DNA from: Micropruina glycogenica
GTDB taxonomy: Bacteria; Actinomycetota; Actinomycetes; Propionibacteriales; Propionibacteriaceae
NCBI RefSeq assembly: GCF_900289045.1
Contig: NZ_LT985188.1
Span: 3,038,001-3,102,000, forward strand
Direction of reading: 5' to 3'
DNA: 64,000 nucleotides
Both the position numbers and the translations under genes were made by a program. Shown here in pieces: positions 16,504 to 25,513 of the stretch. Under the pieces are notes generated by a model. That model was given only the letters and a program-made list of their open reading frames with translations. It was not told the origin of the DNA and did no database searches. Position 1 is the stretch's first letter. Each line of letters opens with the position of its first letter.

Positions 16504-17948
16504 CGCAGCGCCGCTCGCACCGACACCAGGCCGTAGCCCAGCGCAGCCAGTCCGATGGCCGCCACCTGAAGGGCCAGCGCCCACCACAGGCTGTCGACCC
16601 CGGCCAGGGCGCTCTGAAAGCCGGCGGCCAGCACGATGACGCTCACCAGCGCGGCGGCCTCGCTGATCGAACCACTGATCGACTGGTCGGCGGTCACCGG
16701 CAGCAGCACGCCCACCGCCATCGCCACCAGCAACTCGGCCAGCGAGATGGGCAGCATCCAGGCCAGGTCGTGCCAGGTCCACTGGCCGAGCAGCGCCAGT
16801 GCCGCGCCGTAGCCGACCACCACCACGGCCCACACCGAGCAGACCGCCAGCATTTTGGGTACAACCCAGGCCAGCGGCCGCCCGGTCATTCGGTACAGCC
16901 ACAGCACCCGCCTGGTCGGCCCGAAGGCACCGACGCCGACGGCGCTGAGCATGGGCAGAATCAGGTAGGCGGTGCCCAGCGGATCGTTGCCGGACGCGCC
17001 GGTGCCGGCCAGCGCCAGCACCGCCACCCCGTTGAGAAAGATCAGCATCACCAGGTTCGGGCCGAACCGCAGCCATTGGCGGCGCTCGAGGCTCACCATG
17101 CCCGCGCCGGCGCGGCGGGCCGAGACGCGTCGGTCGCGGCCCCGGCCCGGCTCGATGTCGTCCACCCGCCCGAGCGCGAGCCACAGCCCGCCCGACACCG
17201 CGCCCAGGGCGCCGACCAGCACCCAGCCCTGTGGCCCGTCCAACGCCCAGACCAGTCCCGCGGCCGACCAGACGGCCGGCCCGTGCGGTTCGTTGAAGTT
17301 GATCGGCAGGCTGGCCAGAAACATCCACGCGAACGCCGCCAGCACCGCGAGGGCCGCCAGCGCTCGCGCGACGGACGGCTCGATGCGTCCCGCGGCAAGA
17401 GCCAGGCCGACCAGGCGGGTGGCGACCAGGGTGAGGTTCTCGGCCACCGCGATCAGGCCGAGCAGCAGAGCCACCCCCCGGACGGCGGCCTCGGGCGGGC
17501 CCGACAGTGCCGCCTGGCTGAGAATCGGTGCGGTCAGGGTGACGGCCAGCACCAGGCCGACCAGCAACTCCTGGGTACGCGCCGCCCGGCGCAGAGCCGC
17601 CGGCTCGATCGGCAACGGCGACAGGTGCGCGGTAAGGGTGTTGCGGTCGGGGGTGTAGAGGGCCGCCAGAATCGTGCCCAGTGCCGCGAGGCAGCTGACA
17701 GCGCCGACCACCACGGCCGGCGCCTCGTGCAGCAGTTGCACCCCGCCGATGCTGTCGAGCACGCTGGCCGCACTCCACACCACGGCCACGATCACCAGGG
17801 CCAGCAGCGCTGCCAGCAGCAACGCCGCCTTCCAGCGGGCCCCCAGGGCTCGGGCGATCTGGTTGAACCACGACCTCCAGGCGGCCACGAACAACACCGC
17901 GGTCGCACGGTGCCGGTGCCGACCCTCGTTCGCCTTCGTCACCTGCAT
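16500..17948 (-). CDS. ABC-type exporter permease, ~12 TM
   Basis: About 482 residues with about a dozen hydrophobic segments and no nucleotide-binding motif. Its place directly after the ATPase and its size fit a putative ABC exporter permease. Ala, Leu and Val dominate, and a short cytoplasmic RGRDRRVSARRAGAG linker divides the halves. No signal peptide is visible; the first ~40 residues are basic and cytoplasmic. The exported substrate is unknown; the 80-residue protein encoded first in the module is the obvious candidate. Confidence 0.7.
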   Translation of the reverse strand: MQVTKANEGRHRHRATAVLFVAAWRSWFNQIARALGARWKAALLLAALLALVIVAVVWSAASVLDSIGGVQLLHEAPAVVVGAVSCLAALGTILAALYTPDRNTLTAHLSPLPIEPAALRRAARTQELLVGLVLAVTLTAPILSQAALSGPPEAAVRGVALLLGLIAVAENLTLVATRLVGLALAAGRIEPSVARALAALAVLAAFAWMFLASLPINFNEPHGPAVWSAAGLVWALDGPQGWVLVGALGAVSGGLWLALGRVDDIEPGRGRDRRVSARRAGAGMVSLERRQWLRFGPNLVMLIFLNGVAVLALAGTGASGNDPLGTAYLILPMLSAVGVGAFGPTRRVLWLYRMTGRPLAWVVPKMLAVCSVWAVVVVGYGAALALLGQWTWHDLAWMLPISLAELLVAMAVGVLLPVTADQSISGSISEAAALVSVIVLAAGFQSALAGVDSLWWALALQVAAIGLAALGYGLVSVRAALR

Positions 17949-17954
17949 GGCGCG

Positions 17955-18206
17955 TCAGGCCCGGGCGACCCGGGTGCGCAGCGCCCCGACAGCGGTGAAC
18001 AGCGCAGCTCCGAGCAACGTCACGGCCACCAGGCCCAGCGGGTCGAAGGCCACGTCGATCGACGGGGCGGCGCCGCCGCGGGGCGGCGCGGTGACCAGCC
18101 AGGGCACGTTCACGCCGACCCCGGTGGTGAAGCAGACGACCGCCACCACGATCATGCCGGCAACCACCAGCGCCGCGGTGAGGACGAGATTCTTGGCGAA
18201 CTTCAT
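17955..18206 (-). CDS. Small membrane protein, 2 TM
   Basis: About 83 residues with two hydrophobic helices (LVLTAALVVAGMIVVAVVC and PLGLVAVTLLGAALFTAVGA) and a Pro/Gly-rich loop between them. It overlaps the ATPase stop by 4 nt and is followed by the permease 6 nt later, so it is probably a small transporter component or accessory. I recognise no family. Confidence 0.6.
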   Translation of the reverse strand: MKFAKNLVLTAALVVAGMIVVAVVCFTTGVGVNVPWLVTAPPRGGAAPSIDVAFDPLGLVAVTLLGAALFTAVGALRTRVARA

Positions 18207-19012
18207 GAGATGCCTCCTGAGACTTCGGTTGCGACCGGATCGATGCGGTCGGGATCGAGGGTGTGGGTGAGGTGTTGCAGCTTGCGCTCCAAGCCGGTGC
18301 CGATGCCGGTGAGGGCAAGGAACAGCGCCTCCAGGTTGGCGGCGCGGTGCCGCTCGAGCAGCTCGGCCGGGGCGCCCTGGGTGACGACGCGTCCTTCGCT
18401 GACGATCACCACCTCGTCACAGCCGCGTTCGGCGGCGAACAGGTCGTGGGTGGCGATCAGCACGCCGTTGCCGGCGCCCGCGGAGCGTTCGATGACGGTG
18501 TTCATCAAGATCGCGGCTTCGGGGTCGAGGCCGCGCAACGGTTCGTCGAGCACCAGCAACCGCGGACGGTGCGCCGTGGCCAGCACGAGTTGCAGCTTGC
18601 GCTTCATGCCGTGGGAGTAGTCGCCCACGTACTTGTCGAGGTGGTCGGCCAGGTCGAAGACGTCGAACAGGTCGTAGGCGGCCGCGAGGTCGAGGCCGGG
18701 CCGCAGATGGGCATGCAGCATCAACAGTTCGCGACCGCTCAGCGATTCGGGCAGCGGCAGGTCGTCGGGCAAGAAGCCCAGGCGGTTCTTGGCCGCGGCG
18801 GTGTCGTGAGGGTGGCCGGCGATCGTGATGCCGCCCGAACTGAGCCGGTGGTAGCCGGTGATGCAGTGCAGGGTGGTGGACTTTCCGCTGCCGTTGGGCC
18901 CCAGCAGCCCCACGATGCGGCCGGGCCGCACCGTGAAACTCGCGCCGTCGATGCCACGCTGGCGTCCGTACACCTTGGTCAGGTTGTCGACCTGCAGCGG
19001 AAAGTCCACCAC
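18203..19012 (-). CDS. ABC transporter ATP-binding protein
   Basis: About 269 residues. Walker A is GLLGPNGSGKSTT, the ABC signature region YSHGMKRKLQL, Walker B LLVLDEPLRGLDPEA and the switch His sits in IATHD. The closest type is the CcmA/drug-exporter family of stand-alone ATPases that pair with a separate permease. It powers the permease encoded two genes downstream. The 4-nt overlap with the next gene and the short gap from the upstream small protein place all five genes in one operon. Confidence 0.9.
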   Translation of the reverse strand: MVDFPLQVDNLTKVYGRQRGIDGASFTVRPGRIVGLLGPNGSGKSTTLHCITGYHRLSSGGITIAGHPHDTAAAKNRLGFLPDDLPLPESLSGRELLMLHAHLRPGLDLAAAYDLFDVFDLADHLDKYVGDYSHGMKRKLQLVLATAHRPRLLVLDEPLRGLDPEAAILMNTVIERSAGAGNGVLIATHDLFAAERGCDEVVIVSEGRVVTQGAPAELLERHRAANLEALFLALTGIGTGLERKLQHLTHTLDPDRIDPVATEVSGGIS

Positions 19013-19046
19013 TCCTCCTTCAGGGGTTCAGCTCAGCGACCGGGGG

Positions 19047-19289
19047 TCAGTAGCAGCCGAGCTTGACGCCGATCTTGATGCCCCACGGCCCGCGGACGGC
19101 CTGGATGTCGCCGGTGAAACCGCGGTAGCCGGCGTTGCGGCAGTACACCCAGGCGACGGCGGCGGCGACGACGAGAATGCCGATCAGCACCAGCCACACC
19201 CAGCGGTACTCGCTGCTGGTAGCCAGTTCGGCCTGCCGACGCACGAACGACTCGACCGCGATGCGGGTCTTGACGTAGGTCTCCAACAT
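19047..19289 (-). CDS. 80-residue membrane-anchored protein, unknown
   Basis: The first gene of the transporter module. It has a charged N-terminal ~30 residues, one membrane helix (VWLVLIGILVVAAAVAWVYC) and a Gly- and aromatic-rich tail ending GIKIGVKLGCY. ATG 19289 has GGAAAGGA upstream. Size, position and the Cys-Tyr end would suit a processed peptide or a regulatory subunit, but I recognise no bacteriocin family and no double-glycine leader. Function unknown. Confidence 0.6.
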   Translation of the reverse strand: MLETYVKTRIAVESFVRRQAELATSSEYRWVWLVLIGILVVAAAVAWVYCRNAGYRGFTGDIQAVRGPWGIKIGVKLGCY

Positions 19290-19304
19290 GATGCTTCCTT
19301 TCCG

Positions 19305-19355
19305 CGTCGGGCGATCGTCGCCTTCGACGCTGACTCGGCCACTGCCCACCAGCGG
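19305..19355. repeat. Flanking direct repeat, copy 2
   Basis: Partner of 15936-15989, with GATCGTCGCCTTCGA and CACTGCCCACCAG conserved. It lies just upstream of the first gene of the transporter module. Confidence 0.55.
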
Positions 19356-19534
19356 CCGGTTTCAGTGCAGTTCACCGGTGCCGGGGGAGGCAACGGCAGA
19401 CGGCCAGAAGTCAACTTGCGGTGATCGAAGAGTCCCCCGAAGTTGATTGCGGAATACCCCGCCCGCGGCCGGAGTTGGTGCAGAAGCAAGCGGCGGTAGG
19501 CTGTCGGGGTCGTCTCAACACCACGGGGTAGTGC

Positions 19535-20512
19535 ATGTCAGAGGTTCGTGAAGTCATCATCATCGGCTCCGGCCCGTCGGGTTACACCGCGGCCATCTAC
19601 GCGGCGCGGGCCGACCTGCACCCGCTGATCTTCGAGGGCGCCGTCGAGGCCGGCGGTGCGCTGATGAACACCACCGACGTCGAGAACTTTCCCGGTTTTC
19701 CCGAAGGCATCATGGGGCCCGACCTGATGGGCAACCTGCGTGCTCAGGCCGAGCGTTTCGGCGCCGAGATCGTCACCGACGACATCGTGGAGGTCGATCT
19801 CACCGGTGTGATCAAGTCGGTCACCGACTCTGCCGGTGGCGTGCACCACGCCAAGGCGGTGATTCTGGCCATGGGGTCGGGCTATCGCCGGCTGGGCGTG
19901 CCGGGTGAGGACGAGCTGAGTGGACGAGGCGTGAGTTGGTGCGCCACCTGCGACGGCTTCTTCTTTCGCGACAAGGCCATCGCCGTGATCGGCGGTGGTG
20001 ATTCGGCGCTTGAGGAGGCCACGTTCTTGTCGCGCTTCGCCAGCTCGGTCACTGTGGTGCACCGCCGCGACGAACTGCGCGCCTCGAAGATCATGATCGC
20101 CCGCGCCGAGGCCGACCCCAAGATCAGCTTCGCGTGGAACTCGCGGGTGGTGTCACTCAACGGCAACCCGTCGCTCACCTCGATCACCCTCGCCGACACC
20201 ACCACCGGTGAAGAGCGCGACCTGGAGGTTCAGGGCTGCTTCATCGCCATCGGTCACGACCCCCGATCCGCTCTGGTGCAGGGGCAGATCGACCTCGACG
20301 CCGCCGGTTACGTGCTGGTGCAGCCCGGTACCACCCACACCAACCTGCCCGGCGTGTTCGCCGCCGGCGACCTGGTCGACCACACCTACCGGCAGGCCAT
20401 CACGGCGGCCGGCACCGGGTGCTCGGCCGCTCTGGACGCCGAGCGCTACCTGGCAGACATCGAAGGCCTGGCCGACCTGAACGAACTGTCTGAGTCGGGC
20501 GCTAGCGTCTGA
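19535..20512 (+). CDS. trxB: Thioredoxin reductase
   Basis: A flavoprotein of 325 residues that reduces thioredoxin with NADPH. The FAD motif [14 protein letters not shown], the redox-active CATC within [12 protein letters not shown], the NADPH-binding [10 protein letters not shown] and the C-terminal [10 protein letters not shown] are all present, and the length is normal. It is followed by trxA after a 54-bp gap, the usual actinobacterial pairing that supplies reduced thioredoxin for ribonucleotide reductase and disulfide stress. Confidence 0.96.
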   Translation: MSEVREVIIIGSGPSGYTAAIYAARADLHPLIFEGAVEAGGALMNTTDVENFPGFPEGIMGPDLMGNLRAQAERFGAEIVTDDIVEVDLTGVIKSVTDSAGGVHHAKAVILAMGSGYRRLGVPGEDELSGRGVSWCATCDGFFFRDKAIAVIGGGDSALEEATFLSRFASSVTVVHRRDELRASKIMIARAEADPKISFAWNSRVVSLNGNPSLTSITLADTTTGEERDLEVQGCFIAIGHDPRSALVQGQIDLDAAGYVLVQPGTTHTNLPGVFAAGDLVDHTYRQAITAAGTGCSAALDAERYLADIEGLADLNELSESGASV

Positions 20513-20566
20513 CCGTCACAGGCTGAACGACCCAGAGGGCCCCCACCCACAATCGAGAGGAACACG

Positions 20567-20890
20567 ATGGCTGAAGTCAACGCCGTCACCGACGACACCT
20601 TCGAATCGCTGGTCGTCAAGGCGACCAAACCGGTACTGGTCGACTACTGGGCCGACTGGTGCGCCCCCTGCCGCCAGATCGCCCCGATCATCGACGAGCT
20701 GGCCGGCGAGTTCGGCGACCGCATGGGCTTCTACAAGCTCGACACCAACACCAACCCGCGGGTGCCCACCGAGCAGGGCGTGCTCGGCCTGCCGACCATT
20801 CAGATCTTCTCGGGCGGCGAGGTCGTCAAGTCGTTCACCGGCGGCAAGACCAAGGCCGCGCTGATTCGCGCCATCGAGGAGTTCATCTGA
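20567..20890 (+). CDS. trxA: Thioredoxin
   Basis: 107 residues with the active site WCAPC (in ADWCAPCRQ) and the cis-Pro region VLGLPTIQIF. It is a cytosolic disulfide reductant regenerated by the upstream TrxB. GAGAGGAA precedes the ATG. Full-length and intact. Confidence 0.96.
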   Translation: MAEVNAVTDDTFESLVVKATKPVLVDYWADWCAPCRQIAPIIDELAGEFGDRMGFYKLDTNTNPRVPTEQGVLGLPTIQIFSGGEVVKSFTGGKTKAALIRAIEEFI

Positions 20891-21051
20891 CGCAGCGCTG
20901 GTCGGCCGGGTCATGACCCGTGGCTGACCGAGCTCTTGCGAGATCCACGCCGAGACTCGTGGGTTGAGCCCGCCGAACGCCCACGCTGAACTGGTGGTGC
21001 GCTCATCGAAACACCTAGTCAGCCCGTATCAACCACTGCACTCGGCAATGC

Positions 21052-21633
21052 TCAGCTGCGCCAGGCGCCGATGACCTGACGACCCGCCGGTTCGGGCGGG
21101 GCCACCGGCCGAACCGACTGAACCAGGCGTTCCAAGCGATCCATCACGCCTTCGAAGGGCACGCGTGCGGTGGCGCCCAGGTCGAGGCGCCACCGTCCGG
21201 CACGCTCAGAAGGCGTGAACCCGGTGGCCAGCAGAAAGCCCGCGGGCAGGCTCGAACAACTCCGAACCGCTGACGACGTCGCTCGAACAGAGCCCACCCT
21301 CGCCCGCACCAACCCGGCGGCTGCGGTGCGCACCAGTTCGCGTCCGGTGCCCGCCCCGACGAGCTCGGGCGCAACAAAGGCAGTGACGATACGGGCCGGC
21401 GAGCGCGAACCACTGCCGTCCGGCGTCAGCAGCAGCAGGCCGACCGTGCGGCCCTCGGCCACCGCTCGTGCCGCGCACCAGCCCCAAGCCGCTTGTGCCG
21501 AGACCGCATCGGCCTCATCGGCGGGCACGGCCAGGCCGCAGTAGGGGCAGGCCAGCCCGCGCAGCATCGCCGAGGTCACCAGTTCGACACCGATCACGGG
21601 TCCTCCTGCCGTTCGCGCCGCGACCACTGTCAT
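21052..21633 (-). CDS. GNAT-like acetyltransferase, substrate unknown
   Basis: About 193 residues. The middle segment RIVTAFVAPELVGAGTGREL has the hydrophobic strand and Gly-x-Gly loop expected for acetyl-CoA binding in GNAT proteins. A CPYCG pair near residue 30 could bind metal. The start is either the first ATG (21642) or the one three codons later (21633); the latter begins MTVVAARTAGG. It is convergent with trxA and its start abuts the divergent aminotransferase. The family assignment is moderate. Confidence 0.55.
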   Translation of the reverse strand: MTVVAARTAGGPVIGVELVTSAMLRGLACPYCGLAVPADEADAVSAQAAWGWCAARAVAEGRTVGLLLLTPDGSGSRSPARIVTAFVAPELVGAGTGRELVRTAAAGLVRARVGSVRATSSAVRSCSSLPAGFLLATGFTPSERAGRWRLDLGATARVPFEGVMDRLERLVQSVRPVAPPEPAGRQVIGAWRS

Positions 21634-21659
21634 CTTAGGCATCTGGCTAAGCTGGGCCG

Positions 21660-22985
21660 GTGAGCCTGCCGCAACCCGTCACGCGTCGTGACACGGTTCT
21701 CGACCCGTGGATCGACACCTACGCCGAACGCACCCACGGGCTCACCGTGTCGGCCGTACGCGCTCTGTTCTCGGTGGCCAACCGGCCCGAGGTGGTGTCG
21801 CTGGCGGGCGGCATGCCGAACATCGCCGACCTGCCGCGCGAGGCGATCGGCGAGGCCATCGCCGCCCTGATCAGAGACCGGGGCGCGCAGGCCATGCAGT
21901 ACGGCTCGGGGCAGGGCGAGCCGTTCATGCGCGAGCACATCACCGAGGTGATGGCCGAAGAAGCCATCGCCGCGCACCCCGACGACGTCGTGGTGAGTTG
22001 CGGGTCGCAGCAGGCGCTCGACCTGGTCACCCGAACGTTCTGCGACCCCGGCGACGTGATTCTTGCCGAGGCGCCCTCATACGTGGGGGCGCTGGGCACG
22101 TTTCGCGCCTATCAGGTGCAGATCGTGCAGGTGGCCATGGACGAGCGCGGCATCGTGCCGCAGGCCCTGCGCGAAGCCGTCGCGGCCTGCCGGGCGGTGG
22201 GCAAGCGAGTCAAGTTTCTGTACACGATCCCCAACTTTCAAAACCCCACCGGCGTCACCCAGAGCCTCGAGCGCCGCCGCGAACTCATCGCGGTCGCGCA
22301 TGAGCTCGACCTGCTGATCGTCGAAGACAACCCCTACGGACTGCTCACCATCGAGGGCGAGCCACTGCCCGCCCTGCGCTCGATGGACGACGAGCGGGTG
22401 ATCTACCTGGGCTCGTTCAGCAAGACGTTCGCCCCGGGGTTCCGGGTGGGTTGGGCGTTGGCGCCGCACGCCGTCCGAGAGAAGCTGACCCTGGCGCAGG
22501 AGTCTGCCACCCTGGCGCCGCCCGTGTTCAGTCAGTTCGCCATCTCGACCTACCTGCATCAGTTCGACTGGCGCGCGCAGATCGTGGCCTACCGCGACAT
22601 GTACCGCGGCCGCCGCGACGCCATGCTGCGCGGCTTGACCGAGAACATGCCCCCCGGCTGCACGTGGACGCACCCGACCGGCGGATTCTTCGTGTGGCTG
22701 ACCATGCCCGAAGGGCTCGACAGCCAATCGATGCTGCCGCGCGCGGTGTCGGCTCGGGTCGCCTACGTGCCCGGCACGGCGTTCTACGCCGACGGCCTGG
22801 GTAGTCGCAACATGAGATTGTCGTTCTGCTTTCCGAGCGAAGAGCGCATCGTCGAGGGCACCCGGCGGCTCGGTGAGGTGATCCACGACGAGCTCGACAT
22901 GCTGCGTACCTTCGGTATCGACGCCGGCACCGTCGAGGCCGTGCACCGTGACCTCACCACCGGCCCAGCACCCGATATCACCTAG
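21660..22985 (+). CDS. PLP-dependent aminotransferase, class I/II (2-aminoadipate/valine-type)
   Basis: About 441 residues, GTG start. The PLP-binding Lys lies in YLGSFSKTFAPGFRVGW; the cofactor-binding GSQQALDLV, the Asp-containing IVEDNPYG and NFQNPTG are also present. The fold-type-I subgroup matches LysN/ARO8-like or MocR-related aminotransferases without an attached regulator domain. The amino donor is not predictable. It lies 19 bp before the ligase-like gene and is probably co-transcribed with it, hinting at amino-acid or cell-wall precursor metabolism. Confidence 0.85.
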   Translation: MSLPQPVTRRDTVLDPWIDTYAERTHGLTVSAVRALFSVANRPEVVSLAGGMPNIADLPREAIGEAIAALIRDRGAQAMQYGSGQGEPFMREHITEVMAEEAIAAHPDDVVVSCGSQQALDLVTRTFCDPGDVILAEAPSYVGALGTFRAYQVQIVQVAMDERGIVPQALREAVAACRAVGKRVKFLYTIPNFQNPTGVTQSLERRRELIAVAHELDLLIVEDNPYGLLTIEGEPLPALRSMDDERVIYLGSFSKTFAPGFRVGWALAPHAVREKLTLAQESATLAPPVFSQFAISTYLHQFDWRAQIVAYRDMYRGRRDAMLRGLTENMPPGCTWTHPTGGFFVWLTMPEGLDSQSMLPRAVSARVAYVPGTAFYADGLGSRNMRLSFCFPSEERIVEGTRRLGEVIHDELDMLRTFGIDAGTVEAVHRDLTTGPAPDIT

Positions 22986-23004
22986 CCAGAGAGGCGCACA
23001 GAGC

Positions 23005-23964
23005 ATGAGCAGCGAGATCGGCACCATCGTGGTGCTGGCTGGCGGTCTGTCGCACGAGCGCGACGTGTCGCTGCGGTCCGGACGCCGCGTAGCCCAGGCC
23101 CTGCGCGACCGTGGCCACGACGTGGTCGAGTCCGACGTCACAGCAGGGCTGGCCGACCTGCTGGCGACCACCCCCGATCCGGTCGTCTTTCCGGTGCTGC
23201 ACGGAGGCGACGGCGAGGACGGTGCGCTGCGCACGGTGCTCGATCTGTTGGGCGTGCCCTACGTGGGGTCGTCCGGCCCGGCCTCGCAACGCGCGTTCGA
23301 CAAGTCGATCTGCACTCCGCTGGTGACGGTGCGCAAGCCCGAGCAGGTGGCCTTGCCCAACTCGGTGTTCCGCGAGCTGGGTGCTCCGGCCCTGGTGCAG
23401 TCGGTGGTTCGCCAACTGGGCCTGCCGCTCATGGTCAAACCCAGTCGCAGCGGCTCGGCCCTGGGCTGCACCCGCGTCGACCGGGTCGAAGCCCTGCCCG
23501 CCGCTCTGGTCGCCGCCTTCGCCTACGGCGAGCTCGCGGTGATCGAACGGTTCGTCGCCGGCACCGAGGTGGCGGTCACCGTGATCGACATCGGCGAGGG
23601 CCCACGTGCGCTGCCGGCGGTCGAGATTCGTCCACGCGCAGGCGTGTACGACTACACCGCCCGCTACACCGCGGGCGAGACCCGGTTCATCGCGCCCGCC
23701 AACATCACCGACGAGAACGCCGAGGCCTGCGCCGCCATGGGGCTGGCCGTGCACGCCGAACTGGGCCTGCGTGACCTGTCGCGCACCGACATCATCATCG
23801 ACGCCGACGGGCCGGTGTTCATCGAAACCAACGTGGCGCCCGGCATGACCGAAACGTCGCTGGTTCCGCTCGCCGTCGAGGCGGCCGAACTCGACTTCGG
23901 TGAGCTGTGCGCGGCTCTGGTGCGGCAGGCGCACGTCCGCGGCGGCGGAACGAGTCAGGGCTGA
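23005..23964 (+). CDS. D-alanine-D-alanine ligase family, ATP-grasp
   Basis: About 319 residues with the ATP-grasp layout of Ddl: VLAGGLSHERDVSLRSGRRV at the N-terminus, LHGGDGEDG, VKPSRSGSALG, YDYTARYTAGETRFIAPA and the metal-binding FIETNVAPGMTE. Ddl joins two D-Ala for peptidoglycan; the family also includes other amino-acid ligases. The chosen start MSSEIGTIVVLAGG fits the fold. Neighbours (an aminotransferase upstream, SURF1 2 bp downstream) are those often seen around this second Ddl-like gene in actinobacteria. Whether it is the main Ddl is unclear. Confidence 0.82.
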   Translation: MSSEIGTIVVLAGGLSHERDVSLRSGRRVAQALRDRGHDVVESDVTAGLADLLATTPDPVVFPVLHGGDGEDGALRTVLDLLGVPYVGSSGPASQRAFDKSICTPLVTVRKPEQVALPNSVFRELGAPALVQSVVRQLGLPLMVKPSRSGSALGCTRVDRVEALPAALVAAFAYGELAVIERFVAGTEVAVTVIDIGEGPRALPAVEIRPRAGVYDYTARYTAGETRFIAPANITDENAEACAAMGLAVHAELGLRDLSRTDIIIDADGPVFIETNVAPGMTETSLVPLAVEAAELDFGELCAALVRQAHVRGGGTSQG

Positions 23965-23966
23965 GC

Positions 23967-24665
23967 ATGTCGGTGCGCGGACGGCAGGCCCTGGTGATCG
24001 TGCTCGGCGTGGTGCTGGCCGGTGTGATGACCGTGCTCGGCGCGTGGCAACTGCGGGTGTTCACCGACCAGGCCAATGCCTCGGTGCAGGCCAGGGCCCA
24101 GCAGTCACCGGTGCCGCTGCTCGACTTCGTGGCCGTCGACGGCACCGTCGGCGACATCTACGGCAAGCCGGTCACGGTGCAGGGGCACTATCTGGCCGAC
24201 CAACAGCAACGAGTGCTGGGCGCCGACGGCGTGGTACGGGTGCTGTCGGCCTTTCAACTCGCCGACGGACGGGTGCTGCCGATCGTCCGGGGCGCCATCG
24301 CCCAAGGTGTGGACGCTCCCCCGCCGCCGACCGGCGAGCACAGCGAAACAGGTCTGTTCTTGGCGTCCGAAGCCGGCACCGATCACGCGTTGGCTACGGG
24401 TTATGCGCTTGGTTCGGTGCGACTGCCGCAACTCGCCCAGCTGTGGCCGCAGCCGTTGTTGCCGGGCTTCATCACCCTGGACGCCACCGCGGCCGCGAGT
24501 CAAGGGCTGCAGCCCGCCACGGTGTCGCTGCCCACCGGCGAGGGTTCGTGGCGCAACAGCGGGTACGCCCTTCAGTGGTGGGCGTTCGCACTGTTCACCC
24601 TCGGCATGAGCATCAGAATCGCGCAGGGCATGGCGAAGAAAGCGCGCACGGTCGCCCGCGACTGA
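23967..24665 (+). CDS. SURF1 family membrane protein
   Basis: About 232 residues with an N-terminal membrane helix (ALVIVLGVVLAGVMTVLGAW followed by QLRVF) and a C-terminal one (YALQWWAFALFTLGMSIRI) bounding a periplasm-facing domain. This two-helix layout and the ALQWWAFALF end match SURF1, an assembly factor for haem-copper oxidases in other organisms. It starts 2 bp after the ligase-like gene. Presence of an aerobic oxidase is implied but no oxidase gene is in this window. Confidence 0.8.
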   Translation: MSVRGRQALVIVLGVVLAGVMTVLGAWQLRVFTDQANASVQARAQQSPVPLLDFVAVDGTVGDIYGKPVTVQGHYLADQQQRVLGADGVVRVLSAFQLADGRVLPIVRGAIAQGVDAPPPPTGEHSETGLFLASEAGTDHALATGYALGSVRLPQLAQLWPQPLLPGFITLDATAAASQGLQPATVSLPTGEGSWRNSGYALQWWAFALFTLGMSIRIAQGMAKKARTVARD

Positions 24666-25042
24666 CGACTCGCAGCAACTCGTCATCCCGGCGCACGCCG
24701 GGATCTCTTCGGCCGATCGGGCGTCGAGTCCCTCGGCTGAGCCAGTGTTCCGCAGCGCGGGGTCGCTCCTGTCTCGCCCATGCCGACGATCGTCGGCATT
24801 CGCTGCCCAAAGCTGCGTTCCCAGTGGGGCCGACGATCCCGCCAACGCCCACCAAACCTGGACAGGAGCAACCCCGCTCCGCTTTCACGTTGCGTTGGGT
24901 GCGTCCCGACGACTCCGTCAGACTTCAGGTTTCGTTCGGTGCGTCCCGACGACTCCGTCACCCCGGCGAGCGCCCGGATCCCGGGTGAGCCCGCTCCGTT
25001 CAGCGACCGGAATCAGGGAACCTGGACACCCGACAGGGTGGA
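24666..25042. repeat. Repeat gap after the SURF1 gene
   Basis: Contains composite repeat copy 2 (24681-24884, starting with a family-A palindrome), then a direct tandem repeat of about 41 bp with core TGCGTCCCGACGACTCCGTC (24899 and 24940), then a diverged family-A palindrome (24956-24981). No gene is seen. Confidence 0.8.
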
Positions 25043-25423
25043 TCAGCCAGCCGTTGGTGCTTCGTCCGGCTGAGGGTCGGCAGTCGACTGCTCCACCGCG
25101 GCGAGCCGGGCATGGACGTCCTTGGTGGCGTACCGCTCGGCCACGAACGACAGGAACGGCACCGTGCCGGCCAGGGCGATCAGAATCAGGCGTAGCCAGG
25201 GCCAGTTCACCCGGCGTCCGAGGTCGTAGGCGGTGATGAGCAGGATCATGTAGAGCCAGCCGTGCGGAACGCCCGTCCAGGTCACCACGGTGTCGCTGTG
25301 GGCCAGGTACTTCAGGGGCACGCCGACGCACACCAGCACCACCAGCAGAATGCCCACCACCCACGCCATGACTCGGTAGCGCAGCAGTGCAGAGCGGACG
25401 GCGGGTGCGTCGCGGGCAGTCAT
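25043..25423 (-). CDS. DUF3817 integral membrane protein
   Basis: About 126 residues with three hydrophobic helices (VMAWVVGILLVVLVCVGVPL, PHGWLYMILLITAYDLG and LRLILIALAGTVPFLSF). GVPHGWLYMILLI and the PFLSF end match the DUF3817 family common in actinobacteria. The function is unknown. ATG 25423 is used; a GTG one codon earlier is also possible. It is encoded next to parB but in a separate reading unit. Confidence 0.75.
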   Translation of the reverse strand: MTARDAPAVRSALLRYRVMAWVVGILLVVLVCVGVPLKYLAHSDTVVTWTGVPHGWLYMILLITAYDLGRRVNWPWLRLILIALAGTVPFLSFVAERYATKDVHARLAAVEQSTADPQPDEAPTAG

Positions 25424-25513
25424 CACGCAGCCGAGGTTACCCGGGCCCCGGGGTTCGAATCGGCCGAACGGACATCATGGTAAATGTCGACAAAGCAACA
25501 AGTAGCCGAGTAG

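Noticed and set aside
15970-18318. 782-residue open frame on the minus strand
   Set aside because: It reads out of frame through the permease and small-protein genes; only its last 177 residues are a real protein, which has its own ATG overlapping the permease stop.
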